Assembly: GCF_014705655.1 (NCBI RefSeq)
Contig: NZ_JACXIY010000013.1
Coordinates: forward strand, 62,001-126,000
Source: Paenibacillus arenilitoris
Lineage (GTDB): Bacteria; Bacillota; Bacilli; Paenibacillales; Paenibacillaceae
Direction: 5' to 3'
DNA: 64,000 bases
This document shows positions 9,120 to 18,162 of the stretch, one piece after another (within the stretch, counting starts at the first letter, position 1; the number at the start of each line of letters is the position of its first letter). A program made the translations under genes and the position numbers. The notes beneath the pieces were generated by a model that saw only the letters and a program-made list of their open reading frames with translations, ran no database searches and was not told the origin of the DNA.

Positions 9120-10040
9120 ATGGACAAAATAATCGATCAACATTCTAAATTCCGCGGAATCTATACCGCTCTCGTGACGCCGATGAATGAGAACGGCGCC
9201 ATTGATCATGATTCGCTCGTATCGCTTGTCGAGCATCAAATCGGGCAGGGCGTCAAGGGCTTCTACGTGGGAGGAAGCACCGGAGAAGGGTTTATTATTA
9301 CGAGCGAGGAGCGCCGTCAAGTGCTGGAGACGGTCGTTCGGGCCGCAGCGGGACGCGTTACGATTATTGCGCATGTCGGCTGCATCAGCACGATGGAATC
9401 GATCGAGCTGGCGCGGCATGCCGAGCTTCAAGGCGTCGATGCGGTGTCGGCGGTCGTGCCGTTCTATTATAAAGTGTCGATGAAGGAGATCCGCGAGCAT
9501 TATGAAGCGATTATGGAAGCCGTGTCGCTGCCGATGCTCATCTATCACTTCCCTGGAGCGACCGGCGTCAGTCTGTCCATGGACTTCTATGAGCAGATGA
9601 GCCGCAACCCGCAGTGTCTCGGCGTCAAGTTTACATCGCTCAATCTGTTCGAAATGCAGCAAATCCGCGAGAAATGCGGCAGCGAATTTTTGATCTATAA
9701 CGGACATGACGAGGTGTATCTCGGCGGCGCCTATGCGGGAGCGGACGGAGCGATCGGCAGCACGTTCAACATGATGCCGAGCCTGTTCGTGCAAATGTAC
9801 GATTTGATCACGTCGGAGGAACGGACGGACATGCCGCTCTTGCAAGAGCTGCAAGGGAAGGCGAACGGGGTGATCGCGCATATGCTCGGGTTTGACGTAA
9901 TCCCTTATGAGAAACAGATGCTGCATCTTCAAGGCGTCATTCGGACGCCGGCTGTCCGGCAGCCGCTCAAGCAGTTCACCGAGGAAGAGCGGGAGCGGAT
10001 CAAGGCGTTCTATACGGAGAGTCAAGTTCTTCAGGGGTAG
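9120..10040 (+). CDS. nanA: N-acetylneuraminate lyase
   Basis: This 306-residue class I aldolase cleaves N-acetylneuraminate to N-acetylmannosamine and pyruvate in the cytoplasm. It matches the NanA subgroup of the DHDPS family throughout: FYVGGSTGEGF near residue 50, IAHVGC with ST, DAVSAVVPFYY, Y142 in IYHFPGATG, the Schiff-base lysine K170 in GVKFTS, then YNGHDE and GAIGSTFN. The spacing of Tyr and Lys is the same as in E. coli NanA within a few residues. The start is the ATG at 9120 with GGGAGG upstream rather than the ATG at 9096, which has no ribosome site. The next pathway enzymes (kinase and epimerase for ManNAc) are not encoded in the window. Confidence 0.93.
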   Translation: MDKIIDQHSKFRGIYTALVTPMNENGAIDHDSLVSLVEHQIGQGVKGFYVGGSTGEGFIITSEERRQVLETVVRAAAGRVTIIAHVGCISTMESIELARHAELQGVDAVSAVVPFYYKVSMKEIREHYEAIMEAVSLPMLIYHFPGATGVSLSMDFYEQMSRNPQCLGVKFTSLNLFEMQQIREKCGSEFLIYNGHDEVYLGGAYAGADGAIGSTFNMMPSLFVQMYDLITSEERTDMPLLQELQGKANGVIAHMLGFDVIPYEKQMLHLQGVIRTPAVRQPLKQFTEEERERIKAFYTESQVLQG

Positions 10041-10085
10041 CCGAGCGGCAATCGCGAGCGGAAAGCAAAAATCGGATTTCCTGGT

Positions 10086-10114
10086 GGAGGCGCGCAGGAG
10101 GAAGTCGCGCCTCC
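10086..10114 (+). promoter_or_regulatory. Intercistronic hairpin before the second response regulator
   Basis: GGAGGCGCG (10086-10094) pairs perfectly with CGCGCCTCC (10106-10114) over an 11-nt loop that itself contains AGGAGG. No U-run follows. The real ribosome site GGAGG starts 2 nt later, so the stem abuts it. It could be a processing or stability element, or could tune translation of the TTG-start regulator. Confidence 0.4.
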
Positions 10115-10130
10115 GGGAGGTGAAGAGGAA

Positions 10131-11738
10131 TTGTATAAATTGTTGATCGTGGAAGACGAAGAAATTTTCCGAAACGTGCTTCCGGTCATTGTCGATTGGA
10201 AGGCGATCGGATTCGAAGTCGCGGGAGTTTGCGAGAACGGCGGCAAGGCGCTTGAGTTTCTGGAACGGACGGAAGTCGATGCGATTCTGGCGGATATCCG
10301 AATGCCCGTAATCAATGGTCTCGAGCTGGCGATGGAGACGAAAAGCCGATATCCCAAAACGAAGATCACGCTGTTCAGCGCGTTTAACGAGTTCGACTAC
10401 GCCAAGCAAGGGATCGAATGCGGTGTCGACGGTTATATTTTGAAATCGGAAGGAGAAGACGAGATTGTTCGTCATTTCACTAAGCTGAAGCTGGTTTTGG
10501 ATCAAGAAAATCAGATGCGGATGACGGACGAAGCGTTCTGGATGAAGCGGGAAAGCCGGTTTAAAGAAATGCTGAAAGCTTATTCCGACACCGAAAATAA
10601 GAAAGCGCTTACAAATTTGGTGAACCGCTTATTTGCGAATAGGCCGGATTTGCGCCTCAGCCTTTTTCAATTGGACGAATACAGGCACTTGGTTTTTTCT
10701 TCCGGTGCGGACCGGGTAGAGAGCATTCAAGCGTTAATTCGCGGCTATTTGTATCAACATATCGAAGGACAAGGCAAAGGTTCGGTCATCCCGTTCCAGG
10801 AGTTGTTCTGCGTCGTATGGAGCGTGCCTGAAGCGGAGTTTGTGCCGGCTGTCATGGAATTGTACGGGGATCTGAAGGAAGAGCTGTGGAATAACAAAGA
10901 AAACGACGAAGAATGCCTTGCATTATCTTGCATTTACGGCGATCGGAAGGACGACGCGCATAACCTGTGCCATTCGTTTGTCCAGTTAAGATCGTCCATC
11001 TGCCTGCACAAGGCGTATATCGGAGACTGCATCCTTCACGAGAGCGAACTCGGGCAAGGCGGCAAGCTGAGCCTTCCATTCTCCGAACAAGACAAGCGGA
11101 TGAAGGAAATCATCCCTCTGATCAATGGCAAGACATACGCACATGTCATGGACTATTTTGAAGCATTGAAAAATCAATGGATAGCCGCGAAGTATACGGA
11201 TATCGACTCGATTGCGGCTTTTGCCGTGAAGCTGGTGTTCGCTCTGGACAAGGAACTGGCGGAACGAGGGAAAAGATCCGAGTCGCTTTCCGAGAAATCC
11301 AACGGTTTGATTAAGGAAATCGGTTATTGCGAGACGATCGCGATGGTGTTCAGCAAGCTCGAAGCGTATGTGACGGAGGCATTTGCAGAGCTGAACGAGG
11401 AGACCCCATTGCGAAACAGCAGGGTAGTGGATGAAGCGATTGCCTATATAAGGCAGCATTATGCCGAGCCCATCAGCCTGGAGCAATTGGCCAAGTATGT
11501 AAACGTCCATCCGGTGCATCTGTCCAGACTGTTCAGCAAGGATATCGGAAAGACGTTCAAGCAAGTGCTCATCGAGGTTCGTATTGAAGAAGCCAAAAAA
11601 CATCTCAAGGGCATCCATTATCGCATATATGAGATTTCGAACCTGGTCGGCTATGAGAAGCCGCGTTATTTCAGCGAGCTGTTTAGAAGTATGACAGGAC
11701 TTACCCCTTTGGAATACAGAGAAAAATGTAAAGGATAG
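10131..11738 (+). CDS. Second YesN-like response regulator with AraC-type domain
   Basis: This 535-residue protein has a receiver domain with KLLIVEDEE and phosphoacceptor D55 in LADIRMP, a long unclassified middle segment, and a C-terminal AraC double helix-turn-helix (about 425-530: YVNVHPVHLSRLFSKDIGK ... PRYFSELFRSMTGLTPLEY). Translation starts at TTG 10131, 10 nt after GGAGG. No ATG is better placed. It pairs with the kinase 10 nt downstream and is the second such system within one locus. The two regulators share architecture but differ clearly in sequence, so this is not a recent tandem duplication. Its likely target is the transporter cassette beginning at 14546. Confidence 0.92.
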   Translation: MYKLLIVEDEEIFRNVLPVIVDWKAIGFEVAGVCENGGKALEFLERTEVDAILADIRMPVINGLELAMETKSRYPKTKITLFSAFNEFDYAKQGIECGVDGYILKSEGEDEIVRHFTKLKLVLDQENQMRMTDEAFWMKRESRFKEMLKAYSDTENKKALTNLVNRLFANRPDLRLSLFQLDEYRHLVFSSGADRVESIQALIRGYLYQHIEGQGKGSVIPFQELFCVVWSVPEAEFVPAVMELYGDLKEELWNNKENDEECLALSCIYGDRKDDAHNLCHSFVQLRSSICLHKAYIGDCILHESELGQGGKLSLPFSEQDKRMKEIIPLINGKTYAHVMDYFEALKNQWIAAKYTDIDSIAAFAVKLVFALDKELAERGKRSESLSEKSNGLIKEIGYCETIAMVFSKLEAYVTEAFAELNEETPLRNSRVVDEAIAYIRQHYAEPISLEQLAKYVNVHPVHLSRLFSKDIGKTFKQVLIEVRIEEAKKHLKGIHYRIYEISNLVGYEKPRYFSELFRSMTGLTPLEYREKCKG

Positions 11739-11748
11739 CCGATCGCCT

Positions 11749-14439
11749 ATGGGAGTCAAATCTCTGGAAAAAAAGATTCTTTTATTCGGACTTTTGTTTT
11801 CAATAATCTCGATCACGATTACAACGTTCACCTGTTATTGGGTCACGAACCGGTTTATTTTGTTTCAATTTGAACGCGTGAATGAAATCGCGACGGGCGC
11901 AGCCGTCGAAAAGGCCAATACGTATTTAGGCGAAATTGCCGATATTGTCAGCTTGTCGATGAAGAACGAGTATTTCGACCGGATGATTCATTTGGATGAA
12001 ACCGATCCCTATACGCTCGTCAAAGATCAGAAGGATTATGAGGCGTATCTGAACAATCTGATTCTCAGCAACGATAAGGTCGACGCCGTGCTGGTTGTGG
12101 ACCAGCAGAAGCAAATTTTTATTCATGCCAGCAATACGGTCGGACAGGACTACAGCAAATACAAATCCGCCGATTTTTATGCCAACCTGAAAAAACCTCA
12201 TCTCCTGAGCGAGGATAGCCAGTTTTTACTCGATCGCTACATAACAGGGAGCTACGAAAGGCTCGCGGTCATCAGTCCGATATTGGAGTCCGATGCCGAT
12301 GAGATTGACGCGTACCTGATTGTCGTATTGAGCCAAAAGCTGATCGAGGAGATGCAGTTTGCCGGGAACGGCATTTTTATTACCGATCTTGCGGGGAACT
12401 CGGCGGAAATTTCCTACAATCCGGCCGAAGGAGAAATGAGGGAACAACAATACTCCTTCAAAAACCCGTTGAACTATGAGGGCTGGACCATTACCAATAC
12501 GTTCACATTTGACAAGCTTCAAGGGTCGATTCGCAACAATTTGGTTATCAATGTGCTCATTGGTTTATTTTGCCTGTCATTATCGCTTCTTGTGCTTGCG
12601 ATAGCAGGCAAAAAAATCGTCAAGCCTATTCAGAGCATGGAAGCTCAGATCGGCAAGCTGAATCACCGCGATATTGAGAATAAGCCAATCGTCCTGTCCA
12701 AGAGGAGAATCGGTTTCAAATTAACGCTGCTCATTTTATATTCCGGCATCGTAACGGTCCCGGTTGTGCTTATTACAGGCAGCTCTTATATATCCGCCAA
12801 GCAAACGGTAGAAAACAAGGTCGGGTCCGTGTTCGAATACAGCGCGCAAATTCTCCATCAGCAGATGCAGTTCGTGTATCACAACTATCGGATGCTGATC
12901 ATCGAGACTTCCTCGGTCAACGATAATGTGCAGAAGCTGCTGGATGTGAGCGACACGACCGGCGACGTCGATCAAGAAATTCGGGATGAGATGAACGACA
13001 TTATTCTTTCCCGAAATCTGTTTGACAAAGGAATATCCAATATTACTCTTTACGACGCCAATAGGCGGCTGGTGTACTCCTCTACGTATGGACGCTCGTT
13101 TATGATGCGCCCGGATGCGCAATCCGATCTCGATTATGTGAAAAATAACTTTAGCGTGTTTTTATGGCGCAGCTACGCGGATTCCCCGTTTAACAAGAAG
13201 AGCATCCGCGTCGGGATGCAAATCCGGGGCGTTGCGGACGGGATTGAAGCGGGCAAGCTGCTCGGCTTTATTTTGATCGACTTCAACGGCGAAGAGATTG
13301 TGAAGATGCTGGACGCCTTTCTCAAATATAGCGATTTGGAGCTATATCTCGTAGACCGTTCCGGACAAGATATATTCAGCGATCTGGACCGAAGCGATAG
13401 GAAAAGCTTGCCGGCAGTACTCGCTGACCACAAGATATCCTTGGATCAGCATGAACGGGTCGTGTTCCGGGATAGCCGAAATAACTATTTGATGATTTCC
13501 AAATCCTTTGAGGAAAACCAATGGAGACTGGTATTTCTATTGAAAAATTTCAACGAGAACGGCTCCCTCCTTGTGTACAGCATTGTGGTGCTGTTCGGAC
13601 TTCTTATTTTGAGCTATGGATTTTCGTACGGCTTCTCCTCCATTCTTCTTCTGAATGTTTCGGCCTTGCTGAGAACCGTCAGATCGGTGAAGAGAGGGAA
13701 CCTTCAAATTCGCTTCAAGAGCAGCACGGTAGACGAGATCTATGAACTCGGCCATAGTTTTAACGAAATGCTGGAGCGGATCGACCTGCTTATTGAAGAG
13801 AAATACATTTCGGAACTGAAAGCGAAGGAATATGAATTGTATTTGCTGCAATCCCAAATCAATCCGCACTTTCTATACAACACACTCAAAACCGCGCAAT
13901 ATATGGCCTTTGCCAAAGATCCCAGGACGGAGAAAATGATCAAGCTGCTCATCGCCTTGTTTAAATCGAGCATTACGCGCGGCGAAAAAACAGTGGCGAT
14001 TCGCGATGAAATCGCGCATGTCCAAACGTACGTGGAAATTCAGCAAATGCGGTTTGGGAGCAAGATCCATGCCGTATATGACGTAAGCGACGACATCATG
14101 GAGCTTCCGGTGTTGAAATTGACGCTTCAGCCCATTGTGGAAAATGCGATCTATCACGGTCTGGAAGTTACGGAACGCGGCGGAACGATCCATATCGCCG
14201 TGCGCAAAGCAAGCGAGCGTCTGCTGGTCATTACGATCCGCGATGATGGCGCCGGCATGCCGGAGGACAGGCTGAAGGAAATCAAGAGGAGGCTGGATGG
14301 GAAAGCGGCGGGAGAAAGCATCGGGATCATCAATGTGCATGAACGAATCCGCTTGTTCTTTGGCAATGAGTACGGAATTACGATTGACAGCGAACGGGGC
14401 AGGGGTACTACGGTCACGATTCATTATCCGGTTAAATAA
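11749..14439 (+). CDS. YesM-like histidine kinase with two tandem transmembrane sensor halves
   Basis: At 896 residues this kinase is about 300 longer than a standard YesM. TM1 (about 9-31), an extracytoplasmic sensor (32-262), TM2 (264-285) and a HAMP-like stub with KKIVKPIQSM are followed, after about 35 residues, by a second set. That set has TM3 (322-345), another extracytoplasmic sensor (346-604), TM4 (605-632) and a full HAMP. The His_kinase motif QSQINPHFLYNTLK has H707, and the HATPase has ENAIYHGL and DDGAGM. It therefore presents two sensor domains outside one membrane. It could integrate two ligands or be a fusion of two ancestral sensors. The reading frame is intact across the junction, and the ATG at 11749 directly follows the regulator gene. 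Confidence 0.9.
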   Translation: MGVKSLEKKILLFGLLFSIISITITTFTCYWVTNRFILFQFERVNEIATGAAVEKANTYLGEIADIVSLSMKNEYFDRMIHLDETDPYTLVKDQKDYEAYLNNLILSNDKVDAVLVVDQQKQIFIHASNTVGQDYSKYKSADFYANLKKPHLLSEDSQFLLDRYITGSYERLAVISPILESDADEIDAYLIVVLSQKLIEEMQFAGNGIFITDLAGNSAEISYNPAEGEMREQQYSFKNPLNYEGWTITNTFTFDKLQGSIRNNLVINVLIGLFCLSLSLLVLAIAGKKIVKPIQSMEAQIGKLNHRDIENKPIVLSKRRIGFKLTLLILYSGIVTVPVVLITGSSYISAKQTVENKVGSVFEYSAQILHQQMQFVYHNYRMLIIETSSVNDNVQKLLDVSDTTGDVDQEIRDEMNDIILSRNLFDKGISNITLYDANRRLVYSSTYGRSFMMRPDAQSDLDYVKNNFSVFLWRSYADSPFNKKSIRVGMQIRGVADGIEAGKLLGFILIDFNGEEIVKMLDAFLKYSDLELYLVDRSGQDIFSDLDRSDRKSLPAVLADHKISLDQHERVVFRDSRNNYLMISKSFEENQWRLVFLLKNFNENGSLLVYSIVVLFGLLILSYGFSYGFSSILLLNVSALLRTVRSVKRGNLQIRFKSSTVDEIYELGHSFNEMLERIDLLIEEKYISELKAKEYELYLLQSQINPHFLYNTLKTAQYMAFAKDPRTEKMIKLLIALFKSSITRGEKTVAIRDEIAHVQTYVEIQQMRFGSKIHAVYDVSDDIMELPVLKLTLQPIVENAIYHGLEVTERGGTIHIAVRKASERLLVITIRDDGAGMPEDRLKEIKRRLDGKAAGESIGIINVHERIRLFFGNEYGITIDSERGRGTTVTIHYPVK

Positions 14440-14477
14440 GCAAAACAAATGCTAAGTTAGGGGCATGTTGCCCTTTA

Positions 14478-14492
14478 TGAAAACGCTTTACA
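14478..14492 (+). promoter_or_regulatory. Possible catabolite-responsive (cre-like) site and promoter before the ABC cassette
   Basis: TGAAAACGCTTTAC matches 12 of 14 positions of the cre consensus TGWAANCGNTNWCA, and overlaps a possible -10 (TACAAT, 14490-14495). It lies 54 nt before the permease start, in the only sizeable gap of the operon. CcpA repression would suit a sugar transporter, but the match is imperfect. Confidence 0.35.
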
Positions 14493-14545
14493 ATAAAGAC
14501 ATCACATAAGCCACACAACAAAAAGGAGAAAAGAAGGAGAAAAAC

Positions 14546-15430
14546 GTGAAGCAAATCGCCAAATACAAGTACTTTTATTTCATGCTGATCCCTGTGCTCA
14601 TTTGGTACGCCATTTTCTGTTATGTTCCGATGTACGGAGTCGTGATGGCCTTTCAAGACTTTACGATGAGCAAGGGATTTTTCCACAGTCCGTTTGTCGG
14701 CTTGAAGCATTTCGAAGCGTTATTTGCGGAAGAAGATTTCTGGAGAGCGTTCTGGAACACGATCATTATTGCGCTTTATCGTCTGGTTACGGCGTTTCCC
14801 ATTCCGATCATGATTGCATTGCTTCTGAATGAAGTCCGGCATTTGAAATTCCGAAAGAGCGTTCAAACGATTATTTATTTGCCGCATTTTATTTCGTGGG
14901 TCATTGTCGCTTCCATCTTTATCACGTTCTTCAATCCGGAGTCGGGACTGATTGCCGCCATTTTCAAAGACAATGCGCAGGATATATTGACTAACCCGGA
15001 ATTATTTAGGCATGTACTGATCTCTACGGATCTCTGGAAGGAAGCGGGCTTCGGCACGGTTATCTACATTGCGGCAATGGCGGGGATCAGCTCGGAGCAA
15101 TACGAGGCCGCGACGATTGACGGCGCCGGAAGATGGGCGCTTGTCAGGCACGTGACCCTGCCAGGCATCAGCGGCGTCATCCTGATCATGTTTATCCTTA
15201 CGATCGGTAAAATCCTGGGCTGGGGCTTTGACCAGGTGTATAACTTCTACAATCCATTGGTCTACTCCACCGGCGACATTCTGGATACCTACATTTTCAG
15301 AACCGCCCTGAGCGACAGCAAATTCAGCTTTGCAGCGGCTGCCGGTATCTTGAAATCGCTCATTTGCGTCGTACTGCTTGTCGGTGCTAACCGAATGGCC
15401 AAGGCGATGGGGCGAGAAGGCATTTACTAA
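14546..15430 (+). CDS. LplB-type sugar ABC transporter permease
   Basis: This 294-residue integral membrane subunit of a carbohydrate importer has six predicted membrane spans. They begin FYFMLIPVLIWYAIF and continue with the subfamily signature YVPMYGVVMAFQDF. The cytoplasmic EAA loop EAATIDGAGRWALVRHVTLP contacts the ATPase. The GTG start at 14546 follows AAGGAGA at good spacing. The cassette order permease-permease-binding protein is complete, but no ATP-binding subunit is encoded. In related bacilli one MsmX-like ATPase elsewhere serves many such importers. Position between the sialic-acid regulators and YhcH/sialidase suggests a sialylated or host-type oligosaccharide as substrate. Confidence 0.93.
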   Translation: MKQIAKYKYFYFMLIPVLIWYAIFCYVPMYGVVMAFQDFTMSKGFFHSPFVGLKHFEALFAEEDFWRAFWNTIIIALYRLVTAFPIPIMIALLLNEVRHLKFRKSVQTIIYLPHFISWVIVASIFITFFNPESGLIAAIFKDNAQDILTNPELFRHVLISTDLWKEAGFGTVIYIAAMAGISSEQYEAATIDGAGRWALVRHVTLPGISGVILIMFILTIGKILGWGFDQVYNFYNPLVYSTGDILDTYIFRTALSDSKFSFAAAAGILKSLICVVLLVGANRMAKAMGREGIY

Positions 15431-15448
15431 CGCGGGAGGATGTAAGAC

Positions 15449-16315
15449 GTGTCTATACAAAAAAGATTTTCAATGGCGGATATTTTCATCTATCTCATGC
15501 TCGCTGTGGGGTCGTTACTTATACTCATCCCTTTATGGAGAATTCTAGTTATCTCGTTTTCTTCGCAAGAGGTGTATTTAACGGATACCTATAACTTGAT
15601 TCCAAAGAGCTTCAGTCTTACCGAGTACAAGAGAGCGTTCGGCAACATCGGAGGGATTGCAAACGCCTTATTCAAAACCGTGCAAATTACGGCGCTGGGA
15701 ACGGCCCTCAGCATGATCCTTACCAGTCTCGGCGCTTACGCGCTGTCCAAATCTGACCTGCCGGGCAGAAACATCATTTTCCGTTTTTTGATCTTCACGA
15801 TGTTCTTTAGCGGCGGATTGGTTCCCTTCTACGTGCTGGTAAGAAACCTGAATTTGATCGATACGATCTGGGCGCTGGTGCTGCCTACAGCCGTCTCGAC
15901 CTATAACCTGATCATTATGAAAAACTATTTTTCCAGTCTCCCTCCGAGTCTGGAAGAGGCGGCAAAGATCGACGGCTATAACGACATTCAAATTTTGTTT
16001 AAGATCATTATTCCGATCTCCGCGCCGGTGTTTGCCGCAGTCAGCTTGTTTTACGGCGTCGCGCTATGGAATGACTACTTCCTGGCCACGTTGTTCATTA
16101 ATTCCAATGATAGGTTCCCGCTTCAGGTCATATTGCGGCAGATGATTATTCAGGACATGGTGACGGCGGAGGTTGGCATATCGACTACGGGATCGAATAT
16201 GGAGCAGTTCAAAATGGCCTGTATCGTAATCGGCATGGTCCCTGTGCTCCTCATTTATCCGTTCGTACAGAAGTACTTTACCAAAGGAATTATGCTCGGC
16301 GCGGTAAAGGAATAG
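15449..16315 (+). CDS. YtcP/CarQ-type sugar ABC transporter permease
   Basis: This 288-residue second permease subunit has six membrane segments starting IFIYLMLAVGSLLILIPLWR. It carries the EAA-loop EEAAKIDGYNDIQILFKIIIP and the typical C-terminus YPFVQKYFTKGIMLGAVKE. The GTG start at 15449 lies 18 nt after the first permease and follows GGGAGG. It forms the membrane channel with that permease and receives substrate from the lipoprotein encoded next. Confidence 0.93.
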   Translation: MSIQKRFSMADIFIYLMLAVGSLLILIPLWRILVISFSSQEVYLTDTYNLIPKSFSLTEYKRAFGNIGGIANALFKTVQITALGTALSMILTSLGAYALSKSDLPGRNIIFRFLIFTMFFSGGLVPFYVLVRNLNLIDTIWALVLPTAVSTYNLIIMKNYFSSLPPSLEEAAKIDGYNDIQILFKIIIPISAPVFAAVSLFYGVALWNDYFLATLFINSNDRFPLQVILRQMIIQDMVTAEVGISTTGSNMEQFKMACIVIGMVPVLLIYPFVQKYFTKGIMLGAVKE

Positions 16316-16387
16316 CGGTAATCCTCCACCAGGTGGGTTATAGATACATTGTTGTTGAAGCATGTACTTTGAAGGGAGAGTCGGAAA

Positions 16388-18052
16388 TTGAAAAAACAGA
16401 AAATGATGACGATGTTGTTAATGTCCGCACTGCTTGCCGGTACCGTCTTGAGCGGATGCGCGCAAAAGCAGGAGCCGGCCAATGGCGGAGACAGCTCGAA
16501 AAATTCGAACACGAGCACCCCGGCCGCTTCGAACGAAGCGGAGTCAAGCGAACCGGTGACGATCAAATGGGTGCGCGCGGCTAACGAGCAGGATCCGGAA
16601 AAGGACCGTATCCTGCTGGAGCTGCAAAAAAGAACGAACACGAAAATCGAAATCATCAGCATTCCGAATGACCAATTTGCCAACAAAGTCAGCCTCATGA
16701 TCGCATCGGGGGAAGACTTTGACCTCGCGACGGTTGATGCCGGCAAGGCCATGATCGAATGGGCCAAAAATGATTTGATTTATCCGTACGATGAGTTTTT
16801 GGAAAGCGGCAACTATCCTCACCTCAAGGCCGTGATCAACGCGGACGTTTACAAGGGCTTTAGAATCGACGGCAAAGCGTATTTCAAGCCGCTCGGTCTT
16901 GCTCCGATGCAGTGGGGATGGATTATCCGCCAAGACTGGCTGGATAACCTGGGGCTTAAGATGCCGACGACGATCGAGGAATTTTACAATGTCATCAAAG
17001 CCTTCAAAGAAGAGGATCCGGACAAGAACGGCAAAGACGATACCTACGGTATTTATACAAGGGCAAGCGGCATGTCCGATCCTTCCATCAGTCAGCTTGG
17101 ACAATTTATTAACAGAGCCTATGTGGTTGCCGGACGGACAGACAACTGGGTAACGATGCCGGACGGAAGCATTACCCGCTTCGAAGCTTCTCCATATGCG
17201 AAGGAATCCGCCGCATTCTTCAAGAAGCTGGTCGATGAAAATCTTATTAACAAGGATTGGCTCAGCCTGAAGCCGGACGGCGCCCAAGGACCGGAATCCG
17301 ATGATTTCGGCGCTGGAAAATACGGCATCGCGGTAACCTCCAAGCCCGACTTGTTTGTACAGAAGGCGCAGTCCGTCAATCCTGATGCCAAGATTGCGTA
17401 TCTTCCACCGCTTCAAGGCGAGAACGGCACTCCCGCCAACTCGGGGCATTCCGGCGGCTTCTGGAGAGGAACGGTCATACCGAAGACCTCCAAAAACCCC
17501 GAGAAGGTGCTGGAGCTCATCGAATATACGCATACGAAGGAAGGCAGAGAGCTCACGCTGTTCGGTATAGAAGGAACCCACTTCACCGATGTGAAAGAGG
17601 AGAATGGCAACCGAATTTATACGATCAATGAAGAGGAAATGTCCAAGGATTGGGATACGAACAAAAACGGTTTCTTGTATCCGCTGTCCTGGGGCGCGAT
17701 GAACTATTTCGAATACGGCTACATTCCGATTGAAGAAAACAACTTCAACTACGACGAAGCTTTCACGAACCTGCAGCCTTGGATTACGACGGATATGGCG
17801 AAAGGCTCCTTCCCGGACTGGTTTGCCATCAACTCCAAGTATTCTATCGCTCCGCCGTTAATGAACGTATTTGACGACAATCTTCTTGGCGATCAGGGCA
17901 AGCTGAGATCCGCGTATGGAGAAGGCTGGCTCAAGGCGATCATGAGCAAAGATTTTGACAAGGATTGGAATGAACTGCAGCAGAAGTGGCTTGCAGCAGG
18001 CGGTCAAGATATTATCGCTTATGGTCAGGAATATTATAAAACGCATCAATAA
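16388..18052 (+). CDS. Sugar-binding lipoprotein of the ABC cassette
   Basis: This 554-residue extracellular solute-binding protein has a signal peptide ending in lipobox LSGC, a Ser/Asn-rich linker, then the 'VTIKWVRAANEQDPEKD' strand and a 'GKDDTYGIYTRASG' calcium-type segment (DKNGKDDTYG). This is the long (about 550 residue) class that pairs with LplB/YtcP permeases. The TTG start at 16388 is supported by AAGGGAGAG at 16370-16378. A strong hairpin terminator follows the stop and closes the transporter transcript. Ligand specificity is not readable from sequence. Neighbours point to a sialylated glycan fragment. Confidence 0.92.
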   Translation: MKKQKMMTMLLMSALLAGTVLSGCAQKQEPANGGDSSKNSNTSTPAASNEAESSEPVTIKWVRAANEQDPEKDRILLELQKRTNTKIEIISIPNDQFANKVSLMIASGEDFDLATVDAGKAMIEWAKNDLIYPYDEFLESGNYPHLKAVINADVYKGFRIDGKAYFKPLGLAPMQWGWIIRQDWLDNLGLKMPTTIEEFYNVIKAFKEEDPDKNGKDDTYGIYTRASGMSDPSISQLGQFINRAYVVAGRTDNWVTMPDGSITRFEASPYAKESAAFFKKLVDENLINKDWLSLKPDGAQGPESDDFGAGKYGIAVTSKPDLFVQKAQSVNPDAKIAYLPPLQGENGTPANSGHSGGFWRGTVIPKTSKNPEKVLELIEYTHTKEGRELTLFGIEGTHFTDVKEENGNRIYTINEEEMSKDWDTNKNGFLYPLSWGAMNYFEYGYIPIEENNFNYDEAFTNLQPWITTDMAKGSFPDWFAINSKYSIAPPLMNVFDDNLLGDQGKLRSAYGEGWLKAIMSKDFDKDWNELQQKWLAAGGQDIIAYGQEYYKTHQ

Positions 18053-18073
18053 GCCGGTTCATAGAACATGACG

Positions 18074-18125
18074 AAAAGAGGCTGTCCCTTAGGCGGAAAA
18101 TATGGACCTGGGGACAGCTCTTTTC
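18074..18125 (+). terminator. Rho-independent terminator after the transporter cassette
   Basis: AAAAGAGGCTGTCCC (18074-18088) pairs with GGGACAGCTCTTTT (18111-18124), with one bulged base. The 3' arm doubles as the U-run. Some read-through would allow expression of the YhcH gene just downstream. Confidence 0.75.
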
Positions 18126-18162
18126 TATGAATGCTAATCGACCAGCAGGGGAGGCAGTCCGT

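Noticed and set aside
8664..10505. 613-codon open frame on the minus strand
   Set aside because: It is antisense to the sialidase, nanA and a response regulator, all with clear protein motifs; a GC-rich codon-usage shadow.
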